Positions 18,086 through 26,869 of a DNA stretch of 64,000 nt are shown in pieces. A model generated the notes under the pieces. The model was not told the DNA's origin. It made no database searches and worked only from the letters and a program-made list of their open reading frames with translations. The stretch covers positions 124,001 through 188,000 of the forward strand of contig NZ_OY780939.1 of NCBI RefSeq assembly GCF_963675975.1. The letters are read 5' to 3'. Numbering within the stretch: the first letter of the stretch is position 1; every line of letters starts with the position of its first letter. The stretch is from Halarcobacter sp. (GTDB lineage Bacteria; Campylobacterota; Campylobacteria; Campylobacterales; Arcobacteraceae). A program made the translations under genes and the position numbers.

Positions 18086-19051
18086 TTAACTCATTCCGCC
18101 TTTTTCAGCCATTCTTTTTTCTATTTTATGACCGATGAAACTTAATGTAGAAGTTATTGTAAGATATAAAAGTGCAACAACAATCCAAGTTTCAAAAGGA
18201 GAGAAAGTATTTGCAACTATCTCTTTACCAACTTTTGTTAAATCTGTAATAGAGATAACTGAAACCAAAGATGAATCTTTTACTAAAGCAATCATCTCAC
18301 CAACTAATGTTGGTAAAGCTCTTTTAAAAGCTTGAGGTAAAATAATATATCTCATAGCTTGAAATTTCGTAATCCCTAAAGAACTTGCTGCTTCTTCTTG
18401 ACCCTTGTCTATAGACTGAATTGCCCCTCTTAAAATCTCTGCCATATAAGCACCAAAGAAAATTCCAAGAGATAATACCCCAGCTACAAACCTATCTAAC
18501 TCAAAAATATTTGCAACAATAAAGTAAAACAAGAATATTTGAACAAGAAGTGGAGTACCTCTAACTATTGTAATATAAACAGTAGCTATATCTTTTAAAA
18601 ACTGATATGAGGATAGTTTCATAAATGCAACAACAACACCTATTACAAAAGTCAAAATTGCAGCAAAAAATGAGATTTTAAGTGTTATCCAAAGCCCATT
18701 TAATACAGGACCTGCTCTCATCTCTTTTTTTGTAGCAAGATAATCACCCGAATAAACTTTCTCACCAACTTCATAATCAAATGAAAAACTACTATCTAAT
18801 TTTGTTAATTCTACTCTTTCATCACCATCAATGAAATATTTGTTATTTTCAAACAGTAGTTTTCCATCTACTGGAGCTTCTATAGTAATAGTTTCCTCAT
18901 ATGCAAAATATTTAGGAACAGAATTCCACTTCCAAACATAATTCATGTTTGAAGCTGCCATATAAAAGAAATACCCTATAAGTAGGTAAAAACCTACGGC
19001 AATAATATGCCCTAGGTTTTTATTTTGTGTCCATGATTCTTTTCTAGCCAT
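18086..19051 (-). CDS. polar amino-acid ABC transporter permease with periplasmic insert
   Basis: HisM/GltK-type permease of 321 residues, about 100 longer than the shortest relatives. A first membrane helix (about 16-32) is followed by a soluble stretch (about 40-112) containing ITIEAPVDGKL and VGEKVYSGDYLA, which reads like a small barrel-sandwich (biotinyl/lipoyl-like) domain. The permease core begins at GLWITLKIS and holds the EAA loop QEEAASSLGITKFQAMRYI that docks the ATPase. Three bases separate it from the binding protein upstream. The single permease probably forms a homodimer. Confidence 0.88.
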   Translation of the reverse strand: MARKESWTQNKNLGHIIAVGFYLLIGYFFYMAASNMNYVWKWNSVPKYFAYEETITIEAPVDGKLLFENNKYFIDGDERVELTKLDSSFSFDYEVGEKVYSGDYLATKKEMRAGPVLNGLWITLKISFFAAILTFVIGVVVAFMKLSSYQFLKDIATVYITIVRGTPLLVQIFLFYFIVANIFELDRFVAGVLSLGIFFGAYMAEILRGAIQSIDKGQEEAASSLGITKFQAMRYIILPQAFKRALPTLVGEMIALVKDSSLVSVISITDLTKVGKEIVANTFSPFETWIVVALLYLTITSTLSFIGHKIEKRMAEKGGMS

Positions 19052-19054
19052 AAA

Positions 19055-19870
19055 CTATTGAACTCTTTTTAACCAGTCTGTTTCAACTAGCCATTTTTGA
19101 TATAATTCATCAGAAAATCCAACAACTTTATCTTCTTGCATTTGTCTTAAAAAGTTATTTAACCAGTTAATAAAGTCTGGATCACCTTTTCTAACTGCCC
19201 ATGCAAGTGGTTCATAAGTAAGTGGTTTATCTAAGTGAATAAGTTTACCTTTACCTTTATCTGACATAAATAATACGTTATAAGGTTGGTCATAAACAAA
19301 AGCATCTGCTTTACCATTTAATACTTCAGCAGCAGCATCTGCTTCAGTTTCAAAAGTCACAATTTTAGCTTTTTTGAAAAATTTTCTTGTTGCAACTTCA
19401 CCTGTAACACCAAGTTTAGTAACAATAGTATATTCAGGTTTATCTAAATCTTTTGCAGTATTAACTTTACCTTTTAATTCTTTTTTCATTAAAATTGTTT
19501 GACCAACAACAACATAAGGATTAGCAAAATTAATTTTTAAATTTCTTTGTTGAGTAATAGTCATACCAGACATAATAATATCACATTTACCAGTAACTAA
19601 TGCAGCAATAATCCCATCCCATGCTGTTGGAAGAAGTTTTAGTTTAACTCCCATCTCTTTTGACATTTTTTTAGCAAAATCCACATCATAACCAATAATT
19701 CTACCTTTTTTATCTTTCATTTCAAAAGGCATATAACCAGGTTCCATACAAACTTGTAACTCCCCTCTTTCTAAAATCTGATTTAATGTAGACTTTTTCC
19801 ATAAATTGATATCATCTGCAAAAACAGATAAACTTAAAAAGGCAACTAATGCCAACATAATTTTTTTCAT
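19055..19870 (-). CDS. amino-acid ABC transporter substrate-binding protein (copy 1)
   Basis: Family 3 periplasmic binding protein of 271 residues with a signal peptide (MKKIMLALVAFLSLSVFA). Family motifs are GYMPFEMKDKKGRIIGYDVD (ligand-site start), GMTITQQRNLKINFANPY and a C-terminal RKGDPDFINWLNNFLRQM. It is about 70 percent identical by eye to the next upstream gene, so the two are a recent tandem duplication. Ligand-pocket residues differ slightly (for example CMEPG here against GLEPG in the other), so specificities may differ. Confidence 0.88.
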   Translation of the reverse strand: MKKIMLALVAFLSLSVFADDINLWKKSTLNQILERGELQVCMEPGYMPFEMKDKKGRIIGYDVDFAKKMSKEMGVKLKLLPTAWDGIIAALVTGKCDIIMSGMTITQQRNLKINFANPYVVVGQTILMKKELKGKVNTAKDLDKPEYTIVTKLGVTGEVATRKFFKKAKIVTFETEADAAAEVLNGKADAFVYDQPYNVLFMSDKGKGKLIHLDKPLTYEPLAWAVRKGDPDFINWLNNFLRQMQEDKVVGFSDELYQKWLVETDWLKRVQ

Positions 19871-19896
19871 CTTTACTCCTATATTTTAAGATTGAA

Positions 19897-20718
19897 TTAT
19901 TGTAGTTTGTCTAACCATTTAGTATCAACAAACCATTTTTGATAAAGTATTTCATGTAAATTTACAACTTTATCTTCTTTTATTTGTCTTAAAAAGTTAT
20001 TTAACCAATTAAGAAAATCTGGGTCGCCTTTTCTAATTGCAAAAGCAAGTGGCTCATACGTTAAAGGTTTATCTAAATGTACTAATTTGCCTTTACCTTT
20101 ATCATCTGCAAAAATTGCATTATAAGGTTGGTCATTTATAAAAGCAGTAGCTCTGCCATTTAAAACCTCTGCAACAGCTTCTGCTTCTGTATCAAAAGTA
20201 TTTATTATTGCATTTTTAAAGAATTTTTTAGCAACAATTTCACCTGTTTGCCCAAGCTTTGCTGTAATAACATATTTTTTGTCATCTAAATCTTTTGCAA
20301 ATTTAATCTTTTGTTCAAAATCTTTATTTAATAAAACTGTTTGTCCAACAACAAGATATGGATCAGAAAAATTAATTTTAAGATTTCTTTGTTGTGTTAT
20401 TGTCATTCCTGCAATGATAACATCAAATTTTCCAGTTAATAACCCAGCAATTATCCCATCAAATGCTGTTGGAACAATTTCTAATTTAACTCCCATCGCT
20501 TTTGCCATTGCTTTTGCAATGTCAACATCATAACCAATAATTCTACCTTTTTTATCTTTCATCTCAAAAGGCATATAACCTGGTTCTAAACCAACTTTTA
20601 AAACACCTTTATCTAAAATTTTATTTAGTGTTGATTTTTTCCATAAATTTATATCTTCTGCATATAAACTATTTATTGCAAAAAAAGTTAATAATGCAAG
20701 TAAAATTTTTTTAAACAT
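19897..20718 (-). CDS. amino-acid ABC transporter substrate-binding protein (copy 2)
   Basis: Paralogue of the adjacent downstream binding protein, 273 residues, with its own signal peptide (MFKKILLALLTFFAINSLYA). It shows the same motifs: PGYMPFEMKDKKGRIIGYD, IIAGMTITQQRNLKINFSDPY and RKGDPDFLNWLNNFLRQI. It lies 26 bases upstream of copy 1 and 26 bases downstream of the ATPase gene. Both proteins can be expected to deliver to the single permease. Confidence 0.88.
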   Translation of the reverse strand: MFKKILLALLTFFAINSLYAEDINLWKKSTLNKILDKGVLKVGLEPGYMPFEMKDKKGRIIGYDVDIAKAMAKAMGVKLEIVPTAFDGIIAGLLTGKFDVIIAGMTITQQRNLKINFSDPYLVVGQTVLLNKDFEQKIKFAKDLDDKKYVITAKLGQTGEIVAKKFFKNAIINTFDTEAEAVAEVLNGRATAFINDQPYNAIFADDKGKGKLVHLDKPLTYEPLAFAIRKGDPDFLNWLNNFLRQIKEDKVVNLHEILYQKWFVDTKWLDKLQ

Positions 20719-20744
20719 TTAAAATATTCCTTATATAATCTAAA

Positions 20745-21485
20745 TTAATGTGTTAAAATCTCTTTTAGAAAATCTTTTGCTCTTTGACTTTTTGGATTTT
20801 CAAAGAACTCTTTTGGAGTATTTTCTTCAACAATTACTCCATGGTCCATAAATACAATTCTATCCCCAACCTCTTTTGCGAACCCCATTTCATGAGTTAC
20901 ACAAACAATTGTGTATTGTTCATGTGCTAAATCTTTCATAACAGAAAGAACATCACCAATTGTTTCTGGATCTAATGCTGATGTAGGTTCATCAAAAAGT
21001 ATAACTTTTGGTTTCATAGCCAAAGATCTTGCTATTGCAACTCTTTGTTTTTGTCCCCCACTCAAATCACCTGGATAAGAGTCAGCTTTGTGTTCAAGTT
21101 TAACTTTTTCAAGAAGTTCCATAGCTATTTTTTTAGCATCTTCTTTTTTTACATTTTTAACTAAACCTGGAGCTAATGTTATATTTTCTAATATTGTTAA
21201 GTGTGGAAAAAGATTAAAGTGCTGAAATACCATTCCCACTTCACCCCTTATTGCTTGTAGATTCTTTTTACTCTCATTGATGTCGATATTATCAACTACA
21301 ATAGTTCCACTATCAATTTCTTCTAAACCATTAATACACCTAATTAGCGTTGATTTACCAGAACCTGATGGTCCACAAACAACTACAATTTCACCTTTTT
21401 TTACATAAAAATTGATACCTTTTAGGACGTGAAAATCGTCATAATACTTATCAATTTTATCCATACTTATAATATTACTACCCAT
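20745..21485 (-). CDS. polar amino-acid ABC transporter ATP-binding protein
   Basis: 246-residue GlnQ-type ATPase. Walker A is [14 protein letters not shown] (about residue 39), the Q-loop lies in [12 protein letters not shown], the signature is [15 protein letters not shown], Walker B is [14 protein letters not shown], and the switch His is in [10 protein letters not shown]. It is the first gene of the operon that runs through two binding proteins, permease, MarC, LysE, Nudix and RidA. A TATAAT-like -10 lies about 25 bases upstream. Confidence 0.92.
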   Translation of the reverse strand: MGSNIISMDKIDKYYDDFHVLKGINFYVKKGEIVVVCGPSGSGKSTLIRCINGLEEIDSGTIVVDNIDINESKKNLQAIRGEVGMVFQHFNLFPHLTILENITLAPGLVKNVKKEDAKKIAMELLEKVKLEHKADSYPGDLSGGQKQRVAIARSLAMKPKVILFDEPTSALDPETIGDVLSVMKDLAHEQYTIVCVTHEMGFAKEVGDRIVFMDHGVIVEENTPKEFFENPKSQRAKDFLKEILTH

Positions 21486-21510
21486 TATCTCTCTTTTTTT
21501 AGTCTAAACA

Positions 21511-21516
21511 ATTATA
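21511..21516 (-). promoter_or_regulatory. -10 box for the amino-acid ABC operon
   Basis: Reads TATAAT on the minus strand, about 26 bases before the ATPase start codon. No clear -35 hexamer is seen, which is usual for Campylobacterota sigma-70 promoters. Nearby on the same strand side (about 21553-21566) is TTATACAATT, similar to one arm of a palindrome upstream of metN. Confidence 0.5.
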
Positions 21517-21601
21517 ATATAATAAATAGATTTAAACTAAAATATAAATGTGTAACAATTATACAATTTTTGAAAAATTAATAGTTTAATTAACTTAAAT
21601 G

Positions 21602-21607
21602 TATAAT
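21602..21607 (+). promoter_or_regulatory. -10 box for the first EamA transporter gene
   Basis: TATAAT preceded by an AT-rich stretch, 28 bases before the proposed TTG start of the plus-strand transporter gene. Confidence 0.5.
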
Positions 21608-21635
21608 TCTCATCTTTATTTTTAGGAGTATAGAT

Positions 21636-22511
21636 TTGAATAGAAAAAAATTATTAGAGTTAAGAGCAGACTTACTACTTTTAACAGTTGCAATTGCATG
21701 GGGAGTTACTTTCTTGATGGTTCAAGAAGCTATAGAGACTGTACCTGTGTATTCTTTTTTATTTTATAGATTTTTAATTGCAACAGTACTTATGGCAATA
21801 ATTGCCTATAAGTTTTACAATAAAATTAACAAACAAACAATATTTTATGGCTTTGTTTTAGGAACATTTCTTTTTTCAGCTTTTGCCACACAAACTTTTG
21901 GTTTAGCATATACAAAGAGTTCAATTGTAGCTTTTATTACTGGATTAAATGTAATTTTAGTTCCATTTTTTGCTTATGTTATATTTAAAGACCATGTCAG
22001 AAAAATGGTTTTTATAGGTTCACTTGTTGCCGTAGTGGGATTATATCTTCTTACTATGAGTGGAGAATTAACACTTGGATTTGGAGAGTTTTTAACTCTT
22101 ATTTGTTCTGCTTTATTTGCATTACAAATTTTGTTTACAGATAAATACTCAAAAAAAGTAAATGTATTTATGCTGGTTTTATTTCAGTTTTTAACAGTAA
22201 CAATATATTCATTGATTTTTTCACTTTCATTAGATGAAGTAACTTTCAATGTAAATATGGATGGTGCATTTTTAAAAGCTGTAATTGTAACTTCAGTTTT
22301 TGCTACAGTTTATGCATTTTTAATCCAAACATATATGCAACAGTTTACAACTCCAACAAAAACTGCTATTATATTTACAATGGAACCTGTAAGTGCAGGA
22401 ATTTATGGTTATTTTGTAGGAAATGAATTATTAACTTCAATACAAATTTTAGGGGCAGTTTTTATCATATTTGCTGTACTACTAGCAGAATTAAAACTAA
22501 AAAAAGAGTAA
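21636..22511 (+). CDS. EamA/DMT-family transporter
   Basis: Ten-segment drug/metabolite transporter of 291 residues made of two EamA repeats; the first contains ITVAIAWGVTFLMVQEAI-like sequence (ITVAIAWG appears as LTVAIAWG) and the second ends in a C-terminal ILGAVFIIFAVLLAELK. The start is TTG at 21636, supported by AGGAG seven bases upstream and by the lack of an ATG nearby. The substrate is unknown; DMT proteins usually export amino acids or metabolites. It is transcribed divergently from the amino-acid ABC operon. Confidence 0.8.
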   Translation: MNRKKLLELRADLLLLTVAIAWGVTFLMVQEAIETVPVYSFLFYRFLIATVLMAIIAYKFYNKINKQTIFYGFVLGTFLFSAFATQTFGLAYTKSSIVAFITGLNVILVPFFAYVIFKDHVRKMVFIGSLVAVVGLYLLTMSGELTLGFGEFLTLICSALFALQILFTDKYSKKVNVFMLVLFQFLTVTIYSLIFSLSLDEVTFNVNMDGAFLKAVIVTSVFATVYAFLIQTYMQQFTTPTKTAIIFTMEPVSAGIYGYFVGNELLTSIQILGAVFIIFAVLLAELKLKKE

Positions 22512-22540
22512 ACCTAAAATAGATAAATCTATTTTAGGTT
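22511..22540. terminator. bidirectional hairpin between EamA and alcohol dehydrogenase genes
   Basis: Perfect 12-bp inverted repeat AACCTAAAATAG / CTATTTTAGGTT with a six-base loop, starting at the last base of the transporter gene and lying between two convergent genes. Confidence 0.65.
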
Positions 22541-22546
22541 ATAAAT

Positions 22547-23713
22547 TTAGAAATCTACTTTTTTACCTGTAAAGCTACAAATAAATAGCTGTTTCATTGT
22601 TTCATCATCAATTTTTCTAGGATTTGCTCCTGTACAAGCATCAAGAACTGCATTATGAGCAATAAAATCTAAATGCTCTTCAAACTCATTTTCATCAATT
22701 CCATACTCCTTCATAGAATGAGGAATATTTAATTTATCATTTAATCCATCAATAAAACTAATATAAGAATCAACTAACTCTTTTGAAGTTTCACCTTCAA
22801 GTTTTAAAAATCTTGCAATATCTGCGTATCTATCCTCACAAGCTTTTCTATTATAAGAGATAACATAAGGTAAAAATATTGCATTTGCACACCCATGAGG
22901 AATTCCAAATACTGCACCAACTTTATGAGCCATTGAGTGAGTAATTCCTAGCAATGCATTTGTAAATGCCATACCGGCTAAACATTGAGCTTCATGCATC
23001 AACTCTTTTGCTTTTTCATCACCATTATAAGAATCAAGTAATGTATCTTTTATCATCTCCAAAGACTTTAAAGCTAAAGGATCTGAAAAATTACTATGTA
23101 AAGCTGCTACATAAGCTTCTGTTGCATGTGTTAAAGCATCCATACCTGTATGAGCTACTAATTTTTGTGGCATTGTTTTTGCAATATTTGGATCAACAAT
23201 TGCAATATCTGGTGTGATATTAAAATCTGCCATAGGGTATTTAATTTTTTCTTTATAATCTGTAATAACTGAAAAAGCTGTAACTTCTGTAGCAGTTCCA
23301 CTAGTTGAAGGTATAGCTACAAAAATAGCTTTTTGTCTTAAAGTTGGAAGATTAAAAGGAATAACTGCTTCTTTAAAAGTAAAGTCTGGATATTCATAAA
23401 AGATCCACATAGCTTTAGCAGCATCAATAGCAGAACCTCCACCCATTGATATAATAATATCTGGTTGGAATTCAAGCATCTTTTTTGCACCATTCATAAC
23501 AGTATCTACACCAGGATCTGGTTCAATACCTTCAATAGTTTCAACTTCTAAATTTGCTTCTTTTAAATATTCAATTGCTTTATCTAAAAAGCCAAATTTT
23601 TTCATTGAACTTCCACCAACAATTAAAATTGCTTTTTTACCTTTTAAATTTTTTAATTCTTCTAAAGAGCCTGCACCATGATAAATATCTCTTGGCAATG
23701 TAAAACGTGCCAT
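22547..23713 (-). CDS. iron-containing alcohol dehydrogenase
   Basis: Group III metal-dependent alcohol dehydrogenase of 388 residues. The NAD-binding MGGGSAIDAAKAMW motif (about residue 95) and the metal site are present: Asp in VAHTGMDALTHATEA together with His in that segment and in GITHSMAHKVGAVFGIPHG. It would reduce or oxidise a short-chain alcohol or aldehyde. It stands alone between convergent and divergent neighbours, so its pathway is unknown. Confidence 0.88.
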   Translation of the reverse strand: MARFTLPRDIYHGAGSLEELKNLKGKKAILIVGGSSMKKFGFLDKAIEYLKEANLEVETIEGIEPDPGVDTVMNGAKKMLEFQPDIIISMGGGSAIDAAKAMWIFYEYPDFTFKEAVIPFNLPTLRQKAIFVAIPSTSGTATEVTAFSVITDYKEKIKYPMADFNITPDIAIVDPNIAKTMPQKLVAHTGMDALTHATEAYVAALHSNFSDPLALKSLEMIKDTLLDSYNGDEKAKELMHEAQCLAGMAFTNALLGITHSMAHKVGAVFGIPHGCANAIFLPYVISYNRKACEDRYADIARFLKLEGETSKELVDSYISFIDGLNDKLNIPHSMKEYGIDENEFEEHLDFIAHNAVLDACTGANPRKIDDETMKQLFICSFTGKKVDF

Positions 23714-23884
23714 AATATACTCCTTGATTATAATATTTGCACTATATTAATCCAATCTAACTTAAATAATCTTTTTAGCAACTTACATTTTTTGTAACCA
23801 AAAATTATAAAAAAAATAAAAATGCTTTTCTTTTGCAACGAATGGGGTATATAATTTCCAATACCTTATTCCAAGGAGATATGC

Positions 23885-24997
23885 ATGAGAAAGTTTTTAT
23901 ATATTACAGACCAAGATGAGTATACAGATCACAGTTTTATAGGGCCTTTGTTTGAAAAATATCTTAAAGAATACTATGAAGTTGATATTGTATATTTTAG
24001 TGAATTTAAAGCAGAATTTGAAAAAAAAGATGAAAATAGGTTTATTCTTCCTGTTGCAGCTAAGTCAAAAGTTATCAAAGAACTAAAAAATGCAAATATT
24101 GATATCTCTTCATATTCATATATTGTTGTTAGAAATAGTTCAGAGATATTAAAAGATGTATTATCTAATAGTAGAGTTTATGATTATAAAGTTGGATATA
24201 GACTCTCTTTTCCTAAAAGAAGGGCAAGAATACAAGCTGACAAAGCTAACAATAAATCAAACTTCTTAAAAGATTTAAATAATACTTTGGCTACTTATTC
24301 AGAAACCAAACTTATAAACCAATGTGATTTATTTCTTCCAACTTCAAGACAGATGCATGAAGAGTATTTTAAAGATGTAAATGTCAAAACTTATATCTGT
24401 CCTCCTGCACTTGACCCTGAAATATTACATGATAATATTCAGCATGAAGACAGTGAAAAAAGATTTTTTTATGCTGGGACTCTTGATAAATTAAGAGAAT
24501 TTGAAACAGTTTTAGAAGCCTTTGATTCATTAAATACTAAAGATTGGACTTTAACAATTTCTACAAAAGATCCTGAATATACAAAAGAGGTAATTGATGG
24601 TTTTGAAAATCTTAAAGCTAGAGTTAGAATCCAAAATGCAAAAACAAAAGAGCAACTTCTTGATTTGATTGCAAAAGCTGATATAGGAGTTTCTATCTTA
24701 CCTGATATTCCACTATTTAATACATCAACGCCAGTTAAAATTATGGATTATTATTCATCAGCTGTACCTTGTATTATGACTAATAATGCAAACAATAATG
24801 AGATTTTTGAAGAAGATAAAGATGCTTGGTTTTGTGAATTTTCAAAAGATGCCATAAAAGAGAAACTTGAATATATTTTAGATTTGCCAAAAGATGAAGT
24901 GGCTCAAGTTGGATTAAATGGGCAAGAAAGATTACTAGCAGTTAGAAACTACAAAAGAATCGCAGCAGATTTAGCTCACCAATTAGATATTTTATAA
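23885..24997 (+). CDS. glycosyltransferase (GT-B fold, family 4-like)
   Basis: 370-residue protein of GT-B type. The N-terminal half begins MRKFLYITDQDEYTDHSFIG and carries a basic KRRARIQADKANN stretch; the C-terminal half has the nucleotide-sugar domain with FFYAGTLDKLREFETVLEA, LIAKADIGVSILPD and the TPVKIMDYYSSAVPCI motif with the E/D-type contact replaced by MDYYS. AAGGAG lies six bases before the ATG. It is a lone gene with its own terminator, outside any polysaccharide cluster, so the acceptor is unknown. Confidence 0.75.
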   Translation: MRKFLYITDQDEYTDHSFIGPLFEKYLKEYYEVDIVYFSEFKAEFEKKDENRFILPVAAKSKVIKELKNANIDISSYSYIVVRNSSEILKDVLSNSRVYDYKVGYRLSFPKRRARIQADKANNKSNFLKDLNNTLATYSETKLINQCDLFLPTSRQMHEEYFKDVNVKTYICPPALDPEILHDNIQHEDSEKRFFYAGTLDKLREFETVLEAFDSLNTKDWTLTISTKDPEYTKEVIDGFENLKARVRIQNAKTKEQLLDLIAKADIGVSILPDIPLFNTSTPVKIMDYYSSAVPCIMTNNANNNEIFEEDKDAWFCEFSKDAIKEKLEYILDLPKDEVAQVGLNGQERLLAVRNYKRIAADLAHQLDIL

Positions 24998-25017
24998 GAG
25001 ATTTTTCTCTTATAAAA
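24990..25017 (+). terminator. terminator of the glycosyltransferase gene
   Basis: Perfect 12-bp arms TTTTATAAGAGA / TCTCTTATAAAA around TTTT; the stop codon is inside the left arm. Confidence 0.65.
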
Positions 25018-25152
25018 ACTACATTTTTGCTTATTTTTAGTAAAGCAGCTATATAATTCCATTTTAATAGACCATAGTAAAACATTTTCTCACAAGTTTT
25101 AAAGTTTATTAAAAAAATCAAATCTTATATTTTAATACTCAAGAGAAAAAAA

Positions 25153-26052
25153 ATGAATTATTTCGGAATGTTTTTACTAACAATAGCTATGTTTATATGG
25201 GGTAGTTCTTTTATTGCTTTAAAAATAGCAATGATAGATTTAGGACCATTTACTGTTATTTTTTTAAGAATGGTTATTGCATCAATGTGTTTTTTATATT
25301 TTATAAAAGACTTTTTAAAATTTAATTTTACCAAAAAGAATATCCAACTACTTTTACTTTTAGCTTTTTTTGAGCCTTGTCTTTATTTTATTTTTGAGGC
25401 AAAAGCTTTACAAAATACTACTGCTTCACAAGCTGGAATGATAACTTCACTTATGCCTATAATTGCAGGAATTGCAGCAGGATATTTTCTAAAAGAAAAA
25501 ATTACAAGAAGACTAATTATTGGTTCAATTATTGCTTTATCAGGAGCAATACTTTTAAGCTCTCAAGCAACAGCTTCAGAAGCTGCCCCAAATCCTATAC
25601 TAGGGAATTTTTATGAGCTTTTAGCGATGGTTTGTGGTGCTGGGTATACAATTGTTGCTAGATATCTGTCAAAAGAGTTCTCTGCACTATTTATTACTGC
25701 TTTTCAGGTTTTTGTTGGAACTATCTTCTTTTTGCCATTTTTTGTTTTTGAATATACGCAATTAGAATTGAATTTTACTTTTAATTCTGTTGCTTCTTTA
25801 TTTTATTTAGGTATTGTGGTTACTTTGGGAGGATATGGTTTATATAATTATGCTTTAACAAAAATAGAAGCATCTAAAGCTGCTGTATTTATCTATCTTA
25901 TTCCTATTTTTACTTTGATTTTAGCTAATCTAATTTTAAATGAAGTTATATCTTTTGTGGAGATAATAGCCTCTGCTATCATCTTAGCTGGTGTATTTAT
26001 TAGTGAATTTTCACCTTCAAAATTTAAGATAAAAAGAGTTAAGAAAGCTTAA
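25153..26052 (+). CDS. EamA/DMT-family transporter
   Basis: Second drug/metabolite transporter of the window, 299 residues with ten predicted membrane segments. The N-terminal repeat shows MFIWGSSFIALKIAM and the C-terminal repeat LGIVVTLGGYGLYNYALTKI then KAAVFIYLIPIFTLI. It ends in a basic tail. It is not closely similar to the transporter at 21.6 kb. The last 14 bases overlap the 3' end of the convergent methyltransferase gene, and the shared region forms a hairpin. Confidence 0.82.
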   Translation: MNYFGMFLLTIAMFIWGSSFIALKIAMIDLGPFTVIFLRMVIASMCFLYFIKDFLKFNFTKKNIQLLLLLAFFEPCLYFIFEAKALQNTTASQAGMITSLMPIIAGIAAGYFLKEKITRRLIIGSIIALSGAILLSSQATASEAAPNPILGNFYELLAMVCGAGYTIVARYLSKEFSALFITAFQVFVGTIFFLPFFVFEYTQLELNFTFNSVASLFYLGIVVTLGGYGLYNYALTKIEASKAAVFIYLIPIFTLILANLILNEVISFVEIIASAIILAGVFISEFSPSKFKIKRVKKA

Positions 26053-26060
26053 CTCTTTTA
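26031..26060. terminator. shared terminator inside two overlapping convergent genes
   Basis: Arms AAAAGAGTTAAG and CTTAACTCTTTT around AAAG. Both stop codons (plus-strand EamA ending 26052, minus-strand methyltransferase ending 26039) lie within the hairpin, so the two coding tails overlap inside a bidirectional terminator. Confidence 0.75.
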
Positions 26061-26857
26061 TCCCAAGAGATAATAGCCCAATAAATATACTCTTCTTGAG
26101 GTTCTTTTTTTATAAGAACCTCATTGTAATAAGTACATAGATTTTGGATATCATCTGCATTTAAACTTCCTATACTCCAAGTTATAGAATCTACAAAATC
26201 TCCAAAAGAGTCTTTTTTTATAGTTTTAGCTTCACTTCTTATAAAATCAAGTTTTGCATTTATTCCCATTTGATAAAGTATATTAAGTAAATAGATATAA
26301 TCAGGCTTTTTTACAATATCTTTTTGAAGAACATCTAGAATCTCTTCAGATAAAAATGAGCCTCCTACTTTGTAGGATAATACAACTTTTTTATTTGCTT
26401 TAGAATCTAATTTTGTTAAAGCACTTTTCATATCTTCAACTTCTAAAGACCTTGAAGCAATTACCAAATCACTTGTAGGAACCTCATCCCAAGAATTATC
26501 CCAAGATTTGTTTATCAAATCAATATTTTGAATATCTTTTTGTTTTGCATTGGATTCTAAAAGCTCTAACATTTTTGAAGAATAATCTAAAGCATAAACT
26601 TTTTTTAGTTTGGGTGCTAACTTTAAACTTAGGTTTCCAACTCCACAACCAACATCAAGTAAAGTTTCAATACCCTCTAAATCTAAAAGCTCTAAAAACT
26701 CTTTATTATAAATTGAATTATGAACTTTTTCATTCATAAAAACTGACTTTTTATCCCAATCACTTGAACTTTTTGGTTTAAATGTTGTTTCTTTTTTTTG
26801 CTCTTTATATAAGTGATTAAAATCTATCTCATCAAAATTTGTTAACTCTATACTCAA
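26039..26857 (-). CDS. class I SAM-dependent methyltransferase
   Basis: 272-residue methyltransferase. The SAM-binding loop is LLDVGCGVGNLSLKLAP (about residue 65) followed by the acidic YALDYSSKMLELLE strand; the rest of the Rossmann core is visible but the catalytic Asn/Asp-Pro-Pro-Tyr motif of base methylases is absent, so a small molecule or cofactor is a more likely substrate. It begins 12 bases after the end of the universal stress protein gene and may be the last gene of the second TRAP operon. Its tail overlaps the EamA gene. Confidence 0.75.
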   Translation of the reverse strand: MSIELTNFDEIDFNHLYKEQKKETTFKPKSSSDWDKKSVFMNEKVHNSIYNKEFLELLDLEGIETLLDVGCGVGNLSLKLAPKLKKVYALDYSSKMLELLESNAKQKDIQNIDLINKSWDNSWDEVPTSDLVIASRSLEVEDMKSALTKLDSKANKKVVLSYKVGGSFLSEEILDVLQKDIVKKPDYIYLLNILYQMGINAKLDFIRSEAKTIKKDSFGDFVDSITWSIGSLNADDIQNLCTYYNEVLIKKEPQEEYIYWAIISWDKRVKLS

Positions 26858-26869
26858 AATATTCCTTTA

